Shown here one piece after another: positions 44,280 through 53,271 of a stretch of DNA of 64,000 nucleotides. Position numbers and translations under genes: made by a program. The first letter of the stretch is position 1, and every line of letters starts with the position of its first letter. This DNA comes from JBBCJR01 sp037190805. Its GTDB lineage: Bacteria > Pseudomonadota > Alphaproteobacteria > Sphingomonadales > Sphingomonadaceae. Under the pieces are notes generated by a model. It was not told the origin of the DNA. It did not search any database and saw only the letters and a list, made by a program, of their open reading frames with translations. The stretch is from assembly GCA_037190805.1 (NCBI GenBank), contig JBBCJR010000004.1:186001-250000 (forward strand), given 5' to 3'.

Positions 44280-44930
44280 TCAGGCGAGCCCGCGCCGGAT
44301 CGCTTCCCGCGTCGCCTCCGCCCGGCTCGACACGCCGAGCTTCTGATAGATGATTTTCACATAGCCCGCGACGGTATGCGGCCTGAGGCCAAGCCGCGAA
44401 GCAACCTCCGCCACCGTCAGTCCGCGCGCCAGCAGGGTAAGCGTTTCCACCTCCCGTCCAGTCAAACCGGCATCGTCGTTGCGCGGCGCGGGCGAATCAC
44501 GCAGCTGAGCCAGGATGCGCCGCGCGATTGACGGCGACAGAGGCGGCTCGTCGTGTTCGATCCGCTGGAGCGTGGCGACGATCTGGGCCGGCTCCTCTTC
44601 CTTCAGGACATAGCCTTCCGCTCCGGCCGAGATCGCATCGAGAAGGTAGGCATCATCGGCATAGATGGTCGCGATCACCCGCCTTGTGGACGGGAAGTCG
44701 GCCGTCAGGCGGCGAACGATATCAATGCCGGATCCATCCGGCAGGCCAATGTCGATGACAGCGAGCCACGGGGGCGCAGCGCCGTCCAGCCAGGCCATCG
44801 CTTCCTTCAGGTTACGCTGTGCGACCACCTCGACGCCTGGAAACGCCTCGATCAGCACCCCGCGCATCCAATCCCGGGTGGGTGCCTGATCCTCGACAAG
44901 CAACACGACTGGAACGCCAACATCGGACAT
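44280..44930 (-). CDS. Response regulator, NarL/LuxR type (orphan)
   Basis: 216 residues. Receiver domain with acidic pocket Glu13-Asp14, phosphoacceptor Asp60 (AVIDIGLPDGSG), conserved Thr88 and Lys110 (GYVLKEEEP). The C-terminal GerE helix-turn-helix reads LTGREVETLTLLARGLTVAEVASRLGLRPHTVAGYVKIIYQKLG. No histidine kinase gene lies next to it in the window, so its partner is elsewhere. It ends 22 bases before the methyltransferase start and may be co-transcribed with it. Confidence 0.92.
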   Translation of the reverse strand: MSDVGVPVVLLVEDQAPTRDWMRGVLIEAFPGVEVVAQRNLKEAMAWLDGAAPPWLAVIDIGLPDGSGIDIVRRLTADFPSTRRVIATIYADDAYLLDAISAGAEGYVLKEEEPAQIVATLQRIEHDEPPLSPSIARRILAQLRDSPAPRNDDAGLTGREVETLTLLARGLTVAEVASRLGLRPHTVAGYVKIIYQKLGVSSRAEATREAIRRGLA

Positions 44931-45013
44931 GTAGCGAGACTAGCAGAGTAAATCCCGCGCGTCAGCGGGTCGTTATCCTCGGGGAATGCTCAACCGCGCA
45001 GGCACCTGTTGGT

Positions 45014-45031
45014 CATCCCACTAAGGGGATG
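45014..45031 (-). terminator. Weak hairpin after the DUF3035 gene
   Basis: CATCCC (45014-45019) and GGGATG (45026-45031) form a 6-bp stem with a 6-base loop, 12 bases downstream of the stop that ends the thyA-to-DUF3035 gene series. The stem is short and no T-run follows. Confidence 0.33.
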
Positions 45032-45042
45032 ATCCGAGAAAA

Positions 45043-45459
45043 TCAGCCGCCGACGGTCAGACTGGCCACATTGGTGGCGGGAGTCGCCGGCGCGGCGACC
45101 AGATCGCGGGTGAACGCGCCCTTGTCGACGACCAGCGTATCCGGACTGCCCGCCGTCGACCGTGCGCCGACCACATTCGGTCGGGTCGCCCCCGACTGGT
45201 CGAGCAAATTCTGCTCGGACGCGCTCGGCGGGGTGCTGGGGAACAGCGTGTCGAGCGCCTGGCTCTGGCTATCCGCGCCGATCGGGCGCGGCGCACCGGG
45301 CTTGGGCGGCGTCAACGAATAATCCGGCGGAATGACCAGCGGGGCGGCGCGGCCGACCGCGAACTCATCCGGCCGATCACGCCCGAACACTCCGCCGCCC
45401 CCGCCGCACGCGGTGAGAAGCAGCGCGCCCGCCGAAACCACGAGAAGTGACTTACGCAT
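45043..45459 (-). CDS. DUF3035 lipoprotein
   Basis: 138 residues with a lipoprotein signal (lipobox LTAC, Cys18), then a glycine stretch and the DUF3035 core RDRPDEFAVGRAAPLVIPPDYSLTPP. This alphaproteobacterial family is associated with the outer membrane; its function is not established, although it has been compared to BamC-like lipoproteins. Of three successive ATGs, the last (45459) has the best spacing from AAAGG. Its start overlaps the lspA end by eight bases. Confidence 0.87.
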   Translation of the reverse strand: MRKSLLVVSAGALLLTACGGGGGVFGRDRPDEFAVGRAAPLVIPPDYSLTPPKPGAPRPIGADSQSQALDTLFPSTPPSASEQNLLDQSGATRPNVVGARSTAGSPDTLVVDKGAFTRDLVAAPATPATNVASLTVGG

Positions 45460-45979
45460 CATCATACCTTTCCGCCGTGGCCGGCGCCTCGTCCCGGGTG
45501 AACAACGCCCGCACAATCAGCAACAGGACGCCGATGGTAATCGCGGCATCGGCAACATTGAAGACCAGAAATGGGTGCCACGATCCGATATGCAGGTCGA
45601 GGAAATCCGCGACATAGCCGAACCGGCTGCGATCGAGGATGTTGCCGAGCGCGCCGCCCAGCACCAGTCCCAGCGCGATCGCATCCGGGCGCCGCCGCTC
45701 GCGCGACAGCCAGACCGCAACGACGGTGGCGATCGCGGCCGTCAGCAGCACCAGTCCCCAGCGCTCGACATTGCTGCCGGCGGCAAGAAAACCCATCGAG
45801 ATCCCGCGATTTTCAACCCAGGTGAGATCGAAGATGGGCAGCACCTCGATCTGTCCGATCTCGGGCAGGCGCAGCCGTTCGATGACGATCCATTTGGTCA
45901 GCTGGTCGATGATGAACACCGCCGCCGCGATGACGACGCCGACCGTGCGATGGCCACCGGATCGCGCCGTATCAGCCAT
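45452..45979 (-). CDS. lspA: Lipoprotein signal peptidase II
   Basis: 175 residues, four transmembrane helices, with the catalytic aspartates in GNILDRSRFGYV and VADFLDLHIG plus the conserved NRGISMG. LspA removes signal peptides from prolipoproteins; several lipoproteins in this window (30918, 31928, 45459) would be substrates. The start at 45979 overlaps the ileS end by eight bases, and GGAGGTGG lies before it inside ileS. This ileS-lspA order is widespread in proteobacteria. Confidence 0.95.
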   Translation of the reverse strand: MADTARSGGHRTVGVVIAAAVFIIDQLTKWIVIERLRLPEIGQIEVLPIFDLTWVENRGISMGFLAAGSNVERWGLVLLTAAIATVVAVWLSRERRRPDAIALGLVLGGALGNILDRSRFGYVADFLDLHIGSWHPFLVFNVADAAITIGVLLLIVRALFTRDEAPATAERYDDA

Positions 45980-48881
45980 GAGCCACCACCTCCTCGCAGC
46001 GCCCACACAGCGATCCGTCCTCGGCCACCTCGGGCAGGTGCCGCCAGCAGCGGCCGCATTTATGACGATCGGTAACGGCAACCGTCACCACATCCCCCGC
46101 CTCGCCTCCCGTGATGCGGGAGGATGAAACGATGCAGACCTCGGCGAAATCGACCCCGTCAACTGCCGCCACTCCAGCCCCATCGGTTCCGACATGGATA
46201 TCCGCCTGCAAGCTGGAACCAAGCTGCTTTTCGCGCCGCATCGGCTCGATCGTTTCGGTGACGACTTCCCGCATGTCCCGCAGACGCGCCCAACGCGCAC
46301 CAAGCGCCTCGTCCGACCATGCGGCATCGATCTCGGGCCATTCCAGCAGATGGACCGAGCCATCCTCGGTGGGAAAGCGCGTCTGCCACACTTCTTCGGC
46401 CGTGAACGCCAGCACCGGCGACACATAACGGACCAGGGCGTGAAACAGAATGTCGAGCACCGTCCGATACGCCCGCCGCGTCGGGCTGTCGGCTGCGTCG
46501 CAATAGAGGCTGTCCTTACGGATATCGAAGAAGAAGGCACTCAAATCTTCATTCGCGAAATCGAACAGCAGCGTCATATAGCGATTATATTCAAACGCTT
46601 CCGATGATTTCCTGAGCTGTCCGTCAAGCTCCGCCAGCCGGTGGAGGATATAGCGTTCCAACTCCGGCATCGCCGCCGGCGCCACGGCTTCCGCCGCGCT
46701 GAAGCCATCGAGGGCGCCGAGCAGGTAACGGAAGCTGTTCCTGAGCTTGCGATAGGCGTCGGACGTGCCGGCGAGGATTTCCTTGCCGATGCGGACATCC
46801 TCGAAATAGTCGGTGGTGACGACCCACAGACGCAGGATGTCGGCGCCGCTTTCGCCGATGATCTTCAGCGGATCGACCACATTGCCCAGGCTCTTGGACA
46901 TCTTGCGACCCTGCCCGTCGAGGGCGAAGCCGTGGGTCAGCACCGCCTCATAGGGCGCCCGCCCGCGCGTGCCGCAGCTTTCCAGCAGCGACGACTGGAA
47001 CCAGCCGCGATGCTGGTCCGACCCCTCCAGAGAGAGCGAGGCGCGCGTCCCCGCCCCGAACCGCTGCTCCAGTACGAAGGCGTGGGTGGAACCGGAATCG
47101 AACCAGACGTCGAGGATGTCGGTGACGACCTCATAATCCTCGGCCCGGTGGTCGGGGCCGAGCAGCGCCTGATGATCGGCGGTGAACCAGGCATCGGCCC
47201 CGCCCGCCTCGAACGCAGCGATGATCCGCTTATTCACTGCCGGATCATTCAGATAGTCGCCGGTCTTGCGATTGACGTAGAGGGCGATCGGCACGCCCCA
47301 CGCGCGCTGGCGGCTGATCACCCAGTCCGGCCGACCGGTCACCATGGCGGCGATGCGATTCTGGCCCTTGGCGGGCACCCAGCGGGTCTCCTCGATCGCC
47401 GCGAGGGCGGTCTGGCGCAGCGTCGTGGCGTTGGACTGGGCAGCGCGGATCGTCGCTTCCTCGGCGCAGCGCGGCATCAGCCGGTCGCGGTCGATCGGCC
47501 GGTCCATCGGAATGAACCATTGCGGCGTCGCCCGGAAGATGACCTTGGCCTTCGACCGCCAGCTATGCGGATAGCTGTGACGATAGTCGGCGCTGGCCGC
47601 CAGCAGCGCGCCCGCCGCGCGAAGGTCGGCGCAGATCGGCCCGTCGGGCGCGTTCAGCTTCGGCGCGATGACCGACCCCTGCCCGCCCAGCCAAGCCCAG
47701 TCGGCGCGATAATGGCCATTGCCCTCGACCGCGAACACCGGGTCGATGCCATTGGCCTTGCACAGCAGGAAATCGTCCTCGCCATGGTCCGGCGCCATAT
47801 GGACGAGGCCCGTGCCGGCATCGGTGGTGACGAACTCACCCGGCAGGAACGGACGCGGTTTGGCGTAGAAACCGCCGAGATGGTGCATCGGGTGGCGGGC
47901 GATGGCGTTGGCGAGCGCCGCGCCCTTATAAATCCCATCGTACTCGACTGAAATACCGCTTTCGTCTGCTCCGCTCGAAATCGCTGGAATACCGACACGT
48001 TTGGCGAAAGAATCGTAAAGGTCAGTTGCGACGAGAAACGCCTGCTTGCCAGTCGGATGGCCAACGACGTTGAGATGAATATACTCCACCTCCGGCCCAT
48101 AGGCGAGCGCCTGATTGACCGGGATCGTCCACGGCGTCGTGGTCCAGATGACCGCATGGGTGCCGACCAGGTTTGGCGCGTTCGGTGCCTCGACGATCTC
48201 GAACGCCACGTCGATCTGAGTCGAGGTGATGTCCTCATACTCGACCTCGGCCTCGGCCAGCGCGGTCTTTTCGACTGGCGACCACATCACCGGCTTGGCG
48301 CCGCGATAAAGCTGGCCGCTCTCGGCGAATTTCAGCAGCTCCGCGACGATTCCCGCCTCGGCGGCGTAGGTCATCGTCAGATAGGGGTCGTCCCAGTCGC
48401 CCATCACGCCCAGGCGCTTGAACTGGTCGCGCTGGACGCCGACCCATTTGTCGGCATAGGCGCGGCATTCGGCGCGGAACTGGACCGGGTCGACCTCGTC
48501 CTTGTTCAGCTTCTTAGCCCGATAGCCTTCCTCGACCTTCCATTCGATCGGCAGGCCATGGCAGTCCCAGCCGGGAATGTAGGGCGCGTCATAGCCCATC
48601 AGCGTGCGGCTGCGGACGATGACGTCCTTCAGCACCTTGTTCATGGCGTGGCCCATATGCAGGTCGCCATTGGCATAGGGCGGGCCGTCGTGGAGCAGGA
48701 AACGCTCCCGCCCCGCCCGCTCGCGCCTGAGCCGCTCGTAAAGGCCGATCCGTGCCCAGCGGTCGAGGATCGCCGGCTCCTTGGCGGCAAGACCGGCCTT
48801 CATGGGAAAGTCGGTCTTGGGCAGAAAGACGGTGGAGCGATAGTCGGGCTTGGCGCCGGGCGTGGACGGAGTGTCGGACAT
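45972..48881 (-). CDS. ileS: Isoleucyl-tRNA synthetase
   Basis: 969 residues, class I synthetase. HIGH-type motif in PPYANGDLHMGHA, the KMSKS loop in GRKMSKSLGN, an editing domain between them, and a C-terminal zinc finger with CGRCW and CGRCEEV. The start at 48881 is ten bases after the ribF stop; the frame stays open upstream but only as a shadow of ribF. Essential cytoplasmic enzyme that charges tRNA-Ile. Confidence 0.97.
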   Translation of the reverse strand: MSDTPSTPGAKPDYRSTVFLPKTDFPMKAGLAAKEPAILDRWARIGLYERLRRERAGRERFLLHDGPPYANGDLHMGHAMNKVLKDVIVRSRTLMGYDAPYIPGWDCHGLPIEWKVEEGYRAKKLNKDEVDPVQFRAECRAYADKWVGVQRDQFKRLGVMGDWDDPYLTMTYAAEAGIVAELLKFAESGQLYRGAKPVMWSPVEKTALAEAEVEYEDITSTQIDVAFEIVEAPNAPNLVGTHAVIWTTTPWTIPVNQALAYGPEVEYIHLNVVGHPTGKQAFLVATDLYDSFAKRVGIPAISSGADESGISVEYDGIYKGAALANAIARHPMHHLGGFYAKPRPFLPGEFVTTDAGTGLVHMAPDHGEDDFLLCKANGIDPVFAVEGNGHYRADWAWLGGQGSVIAPKLNAPDGPICADLRAAGALLAASADYRHSYPHSWRSKAKVIFRATPQWFIPMDRPIDRDRLMPRCAEEATIRAAQSNATTLRQTALAAIEETRWVPAKGQNRIAAMVTGRPDWVISRQRAWGVPIALYVNRKTGDYLNDPAVNKRIIAAFEAGGADAWFTADHQALLGPDHRAEDYEVVTDILDVWFDSGSTHAFVLEQRFGAGTRASLSLEGSDQHRGWFQSSLLESCGTRGRAPYEAVLTHGFALDGQGRKMSKSLGNVVDPLKIIGESGADILRLWVVTTDYFEDVRIGKEILAGTSDAYRKLRNSFRYLLGALDGFSAAEAVAPAAMPELERYILHRLAELDGQLRKSSEAFEYNRYMTLLFDFANEDLSAFFFDIRKDSLYCDAADSPTRRAYRTVLDILFHALVRYVSPVLAFTAEEVWQTRFPTEDGSVHLLEWPEIDAAWSDEALGARWARLRDMREVVTETIEPMRREKQLGSSLQADIHVGTDGAGVAAVDGVDFAEVCIVSSSRITGGEAGDVVTVAVTDRHKCGRCWRHLPEVAEDGSLCGRCEEVVAHG

Positions 48882-48891
48882 GCTCCGGCGC

Positions 48892-49833
48892 TTATCCGGC
48901 GGCGGGCGCGGCGGCAAGGCGCACGCGTGCTTCGGCTGCATCGGCGTCGATCTGGCGGACCAGCGCCTCCAGCCCTTCGAACCGCGCTTCGGGGCGGATG
49001 AAGGAAACCAGCTCGACCTCGATCCCCTGACCATAAAGGTCGCCGGAGAAATCGAAGAAATGGGGTTCGAGCAACTCGCGCGGCGGATCGAACATCGGTC
49101 GGATGCCGAGATTGGCAACCCCGTCCAGCACCCGCCCGTCCTCCAGCCGTCCGCGCACCGCATAAATGCCGTAGGCCGGGCGCTGATAATCGCCCAGTGC
49201 AATATTGGCAGTCGGATAGCCGATCTCGCGGCCGCGCTTGTCGCCATGCTCGACGATACCGGCGATGCGATAGGGTCGGGTCAGCATGGCGGCGGCGGCT
49301 TCGCAGTCGCCCTCGACCAGCGCGGCGCGAATGCGGGACGAGCTGACCGCGTCCGGTCCATCCGTCACCGAAGCCACCGCCTCCGTGGTGAAGCCGTATT
49401 CCTGGCCAAGTCCGGCCAGAGAGCGGGCATTGCCCGTCCTGCCGCGTCCGAAGGTGAAATCCTCGCCGGTGATGACATGGCTGGCCCCCAGCCCGCCCTC
49501 CAGATAGTCGGCGGCGAACTCGGCCGCGGACATCGCCGCCAGCGCGGCATCGAAATGGAGGACGAGCGCGGCATCCGCCCCGGCGTCCGCGAACAGGCCG
49601 AGCCGCTGATCGAGTCTGGTCAGCTGGAATGGCGGTGCATCCGGCTTGAAATGCCGCACCGGGTGCGGATCGAAAGTGCAGATGATCGCTGGCCGATCGC
49701 CTGCACGGGCGCGCGTTACGGCCGCACCGATCACAGCCTGATGGCCGCGGTGGACTCCGTCGAAATTCCCCAGCGCGACGACCCCGCCGCGAAGGGCGGC
49801 CGGAATCGCCGAGCCGCCATCCAGCCGCTCCAT
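48892..49833 (-). CDS. ribF: Bifunctional riboflavin kinase/FAD synthetase
   Basis: 313 residues. The nucleotidyltransferase part shows LGNFDGVHRGHQAVI and CTFDPHPVRHF; ITGEDFTFGRGRTGN follows, and the riboflavin kinase domain contains GYPTANI and GIYAVRG. It makes FMN and FAD in the cytoplasm. It starts the ribF-ileS-lspA series and follows folA by 56 bases. Confidence 0.96.
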   Translation of the reverse strand: MERLDGGSAIPAALRGGVVALGNFDGVHRGHQAVIGAAVTRARAGDRPAIICTFDPHPVRHFKPDAPPFQLTRLDQRLGLFADAGADAALVLHFDAALAAMSAAEFAADYLEGGLGASHVITGEDFTFGRGRTGNARSLAGLGQEYGFTTEAVASVTDGPDAVSSSRIRAALVEGDCEAAAAMLTRPYRIAGIVEHGDKRGREIGYPTANIALGDYQRPAYGIYAVRGRLEDGRVLDGVANLGIRPMFDPPRELLEPHFFDFSGDLYGQGIEVELVSFIRPEARFEGLEALVRQIDADAAEARVRLAAAPAAG

Positions 49834-49889
49834 GGGCGTGCCCTATAGAAAAGGCATCGCTTGGCCGTCGAGTCCTAACGCGTTCCCGA

Positions 49890-50393
49890 TCATGCCAGCG
49901 GCGCCCGGCGGATCAGCGTCACGAAGCTGTAGGCCGGATCATCCCCCAGCGCGGGATGATCCTCGCGGACCTTTTCCCGCCAGATCGCAGGATCGAAGGG
50001 CGGCACCATGACGTCACCGGCGATATCGCCCGCTACTTCGGTCAGCTCGATCCGATCGGCACGCGACAGGAACAGGGCGAAGATTTCGCTCCCCCCGATC
50101 ACCGACACCGCCTCGACCGGGCCGGCCAGAGCCAGCGCGTCGGCCGCCGAGCGCGCGACTTCCGCGCCCTCCGCCCGCCAGCCCAGCGCGCGGGTAAGAA
50201 CGATATGCCGCCGACCAGGCAAGGGGCGCGGAAAGCTCTCGAACGTTCGCCGGCCCATGATCATCGGCGTGCCCATCGTCAGGGCCTTGAACCGCCTGAG
50301 ATCGGCCGGAATGTGCCAGGGCAGCGCACCATCCCGCCCGATGACACCATTGGCGGCGCGGGCGAGGATGAAGACGATCTCGGTCCGGCTCAC
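49890..50393 (-). CDS. folA: Dihydrofolate reductase
   Basis: 167 residues. Typical DHFR elements: ANGVIGRDGALPWHIPADLRRFKALTMG, MIMGRRTFESFPRPLPGR, VIGGSEIFALFL. The start is a GTG at 50393 whose last bases overlap the thyA stop (GTGA), so translation is coupled. It regenerates tetrahydrofolate from the dihydrofolate made by ThyA, a classical functional pair. Confidence 0.96.
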   Translation of the reverse strand: MSRTEIVFILARAANGVIGRDGALPWHIPADLRRFKALTMGTPMIMGRRTFESFPRPLPGRRHIVLTRALGWRAEGAEVARSAADALALAGPVEAVSVIGGSEIFALFLSRADRIELTEVAGDIAGDVMVPPFDPAIWREKVREDHPALGDDPAYSFVTLIRRAPLA

Positions 50394-51277
50394 ACCGCCA
50401 CCGGGGCGCTGATGGCCGGGTGCGGATCGTAGCCGGCGACATCGAAATCCTCGAAACGATAGTCGAACAGGCTGTCGGGACGGCGGTTCAGGGTCAGCGT
50501 GGGAAAGGCGCGCGGGCTTCTCGACAGCAGGGTTTCGACCAGTTCGCCGTGATTGGCATAAAGGTGGACGTCGGCTCCCATCCACACCAGCTCGCCTGGC
50601 TCAAGATCGGTCTGCTGGGCGAGCATCCGCAGCAGCGCCGCCGCCTCGAAGATGTTGAACGGAAAGCCGAGGCCAAGGTCGCAGCTGCGTTGATAGAGGA
50701 TGCCGTTCAGCCGGCCGTTCGCGACCTGATACTGATAGGTCATGTGACAGGGCGGCAGGGCCATCCCATCCAGCTCAGCGACGTTCCAGCCGGTGAAGAT
50801 GTGCCGGCGCGACGCGGGGTTTTCGCGCAGCGAGCGGACCAGCGCGGCAATCTGGTCATGCTCGCGTCCGTCAGGTCCCTGCCAGCGGCGCCACTGCTTG
50901 CCATAGACGGGACCAAGGTCGCCCCAGCGCGCGGCGAAATCGTCATCCTCCACGATCCGCTTCTCGAACGCCGCGCGTTCGATCGCATCGCCGGTTTCGC
51001 GCCGGTAGCGGTCGAGGGGCCAGTCGGTCCAGATCGAGACGCCCTGCGCCACCAGCGGCCGGATCGAGGTGTCGCCGCTCAGAAACCACAGCAGTTCGCG
51101 CAGCGCCGTTTTCCAATAGACCCGCTTGACGGTGATCAGCGGCACCCGCCCGTCCGATAGGTCGAATCGCATCGTCGCGCCGAACAGGGCCTTGGTGCCA
51201 ACGCCGGTGCGGTCGCGCTGTTCGCTCCCCTCCGTCCAGATACGCCGGACCAGATCAAGATATTGTTCCTCACCCAT
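50390..51277 (-). CDS. thyA: Thymidylate synthase
   Basis: 295 residues of the ThyA family. The nucleophile Cys is in LPPCHMTYQYQV, with QRSCDLGLGFPFNI and VHLYANHGELV. It converts dUMP and methylene-THF to dTMP and DHF. It opens the housekeeping block read leftwards and is divergent from the RadC-like gene, with only about 90 bases between start codons. Confidence 0.97.
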   Translation of the reverse strand: MGEEQYLDLVRRIWTEGSEQRDRTGVGTKALFGATMRFDLSDGRVPLITVKRVYWKTALRELLWFLSGDTSIRPLVAQGVSIWTDWPLDRYRRETGDAIERAAFEKRIVEDDDFAARWGDLGPVYGKQWRRWQGPDGREHDQIAALVRSLRENPASRRHIFTGWNVAELDGMALPPCHMTYQYQVANGRLNGILYQRSCDLGLGFPFNIFEAAALLRMLAQQTDLEPGELVWMGADVHLYANHGELVETLLSRSPRAFPTLTLNRRPDSLFDYRFEDFDVAGYDPHPAISAPVAV

Positions 51278-51370
51278 TGCCCCGGTTTAGGCGGGCATGG
51301 TGCGACGGGCCAGTGCATTTCGGAGGAGGTTTCGATTGCCGCGGCCGTCCGCGCCCGCCTTGATGATGAA

Positions 51371-51787
51371 ATGGGCGCAGAATTCAAAGATTCCGTAGCG
51401 TCGAACGATCAACCCTGCCTTGCCGACACCGGCCAGGTACTGGGCCTGCTGCGGCCACGGCTGGAAGGGAAGCAGCGCGAAAGAATGGTCGCCCTGTTTC
51501 TGGACCAGCACTCCCATCTGATTGCCGATCATATGGTCATGGGCCACGCTCATTTCGTTGATGCCGCTCTGCGCGCCTTGTTCGCCAGGGGACTGTCGGT
51601 CGACGCGCGGGCGCTGATCCTGGCGCATAATCATCCAAGCGGCGATGCCACGCCCAGCGCTGCCGATATCGCCGTCACGAGAAACTGCGCGCGGGTCGGA
51701 CGGTTGCTGGCCTTGCCGCTGCGTGACCATTTCGTCTTCGGCAATGGTGGCCGGATCACCAGCTTCCGCTCGCTGGGGCTGCTCTGA
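51371..51787 (+). CDS. Short RadC/JAB-domain protein
   Basis: 138 residues from ATG 51371. It keeps the JAB metalloprotease-like motif of RadC: ALILAHNHPSGDATPSAADIAVTR with the His-x-His-Pro-x(2)-Asp pattern, preceded by QRERMVALFLDQHSHLI. It lacks the helix-hairpin-helix region of full-length RadC. RadC-like proteins have no settled function. The start is uncertain: ATG 51371 has no Shine-Dalgarno, whereas an in-frame ATT at 51335 has GGAGGAGG five bases upstream, and an in-frame TTG at 51263 would overlap thyA. Confidence 0.8.
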   Translation: MGAEFKDSVASNDQPCLADTGQVLGLLRPRLEGKQRERMVALFLDQHSHLIADHMVMGHAHFVDAALRALFARGLSVDARALILAHNHPSGDATPSAADIAVTRNCARVGRLLALPLRDHFVFGNGGRITSFRSLGLL

Positions 51788-51864
51788 ATCCTCTCGTGCA
51801 ACGAATCGCTTGCGGAAGATTGCTCCGATTTGGTTAGTTCCATCTTTCATCCGGGGGACACGGG

Positions 51865-53271
51865 ATGGAACAGGGGCTTACCATCCTGGGCTGGACGGCA
51901 GCCATCGCCACGCGGGAACTGGCGTTGGCGGCCGCAATTCTTATCGCCGCGATCGGCATCGACGACCTGCTCGTCGACCTGCTCTACGCGTCCCGGCGGC
52001 TGTGGCGACGCCTGACGATCTATCGGCGGGTCGAGCGCGCCACGGCCGATACGCTGCCTCCCGCCGCTCACCCCGGCCGCTTCGCCATCCTCGTTCCGGC
52101 CTGGCAGGAAGCAGGGGTCATCGGAGGGATGCTGCGCAGCACGCTGTCCCGCCTGGGGGACGGCGACTATCAGATTTTCGTCGGTCTCTATCCCAATGAT
52201 CGGGTCACGATGGCCGAGGTCGCGGCAGTCGGCGATCCCCGCATCCTCCCTGTCATCAATCGGCGCGACGGTGGCACCACCAAGGCGGACAATCTCAACA
52301 CCATCTGGCAAGCCCTGCGGTTCGAGGAGCAGCGTACTGGCGTCCGCTTCAAGGGCATCGTCCTTCATGATGCCGAGGATATCGTCCATTCAGCCGAGCT
52401 GAAGCTGTTCGATCGCCTGCTGGAACGCTTCGATCTGGTCCAGTTGCCGGTTCTGCCCTTGCCCGACCCGGCCTCGCCATGGGTCGCGGGCCATTATCTC
52501 GACGAATTTGCCGAAAGCCACGGCAAGGACCTCGTGGTGCGCGAGGCGATGGGTGCCGCCATGCCGTCCGCAGGGGTCGGATGCGCCATCCATCGCGACA
52601 TGCTGGACCGGATCGCCCAGCTGAACGGCGGCCTGCCGTTCGACGAAGCAGCGCTGACCGAGGACTATGAGCTGGGTTTGAAGATCGGCCAGCTTGGAGG
52701 CCGCGGCGTCCTGGTGCGCATGCCCTGCGGCGGCGGCCGTGTGGTCGCGACGCGCGAGCATTTTCCAGCCACGCTGGGCGCGGCGGTGCGTCAGAAGGCG
52801 CGCTGGCTGACTGGCATCGCGCTGGCCGGCTGGGACCGGCTTGGCTGGCACGGCAACCTTGCGGAGCATTGGTGGCGGCTGCGCGATCGCCGCGCGGTGC
52901 CGGCGGCGTTGGCGACGATGCTGGCCTATCTGGCGGCCGTGGGAGCGCTGGTGACCTTGGCCATGGGCTGGCTGCGGCCCGACATCACCCTCCCGCCCAT
53001 TGCTGAACCTGGGAGCCTGCTCGCGACATTATTGGCGCTCAATGTCGGCCTGCTGGTGTGGCGGCTGGGCCTCCGGGCTTTGTTCACCGCCCGCGCCTAC
53101 GGACCAGCACAGGGGCTGCTGGCGATCCCGCGCGCCGTGATCGCGAACCTCATCGCCATCCTCGCCTGCCTGCATGCCCTGGGACAGTTCGCCGTCGGCT
53201 GGCGCCACGGGCGACGGCTGCCCTGGGTGAAGACCACCCACGCCTTTCCAGCCGTCCTGCCCAGCGAATGA
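51865..53271 (+). CDS. Family-2 processive glycosyltransferase, NfrB-like
   Basis: 468 residues. An N-terminal membrane helix precedes the GT2 domain with FAILVPAWQEAGVIGGML, the DxD-type DAED (169-172), TEDYE (265-269) and RQKARW (309-314), followed by several C-terminal membrane helices (about 330-440) and WVKTTHAFP at the end. This is the layout of NfrB, the inner-membrane synthase of the N4 phage receptor glycan, and of other polymerising GT2 enzymes. The next gene, overlapping by four bases, resembles the NfrA outer-membrane partner. Confidence 0.85.
   Translation: MEQGLTILGWTAAIATRELALAAAILIAAIGIDDLLVDLLYASRRLWRRLTIYRRVERATADTLPPAAHPGRFAILVPAWQEAGVIGGMLRSTLSRLGDGDYQIFVGLYPNDRVTMAEVAAVGDPRILPVINRRDGGTTKADNLNTIWQALRFEEQRTGVRFKGIVLHDAEDIVHSAELKLFDRLLERFDLVQLPVLPLPDPASPWVAGHYLDEFAESHGKDLVVREAMGAAMPSAGVGCAIHRDMLDRIAQLNGGLPFDEAALTEDYELGLKIGQLGGRGVLVRMPCGGGRVVATREHFPATLGAAVRQKARWLTGIALAGWDRLGWHGNLAEHWWRLRDRRAVPAALATMLAYLAAVGALVTLAMGWLRPDITLPPIAEPGSLLATLLALNVGLLVWRLGLRALFTARAYGPAQGLLAIPRAVIANLIAILACLHALGQFAVGWRHGRRLPWVKTTHAFPAVLPSE

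Noticed and set aside
48882..49247. Upstream extension of ileS by 122 codons
   Set aside because: It lies inside ribF in another frame and does not resemble a synthetase N-terminus; the ATG at 48881 gives the normal family length.
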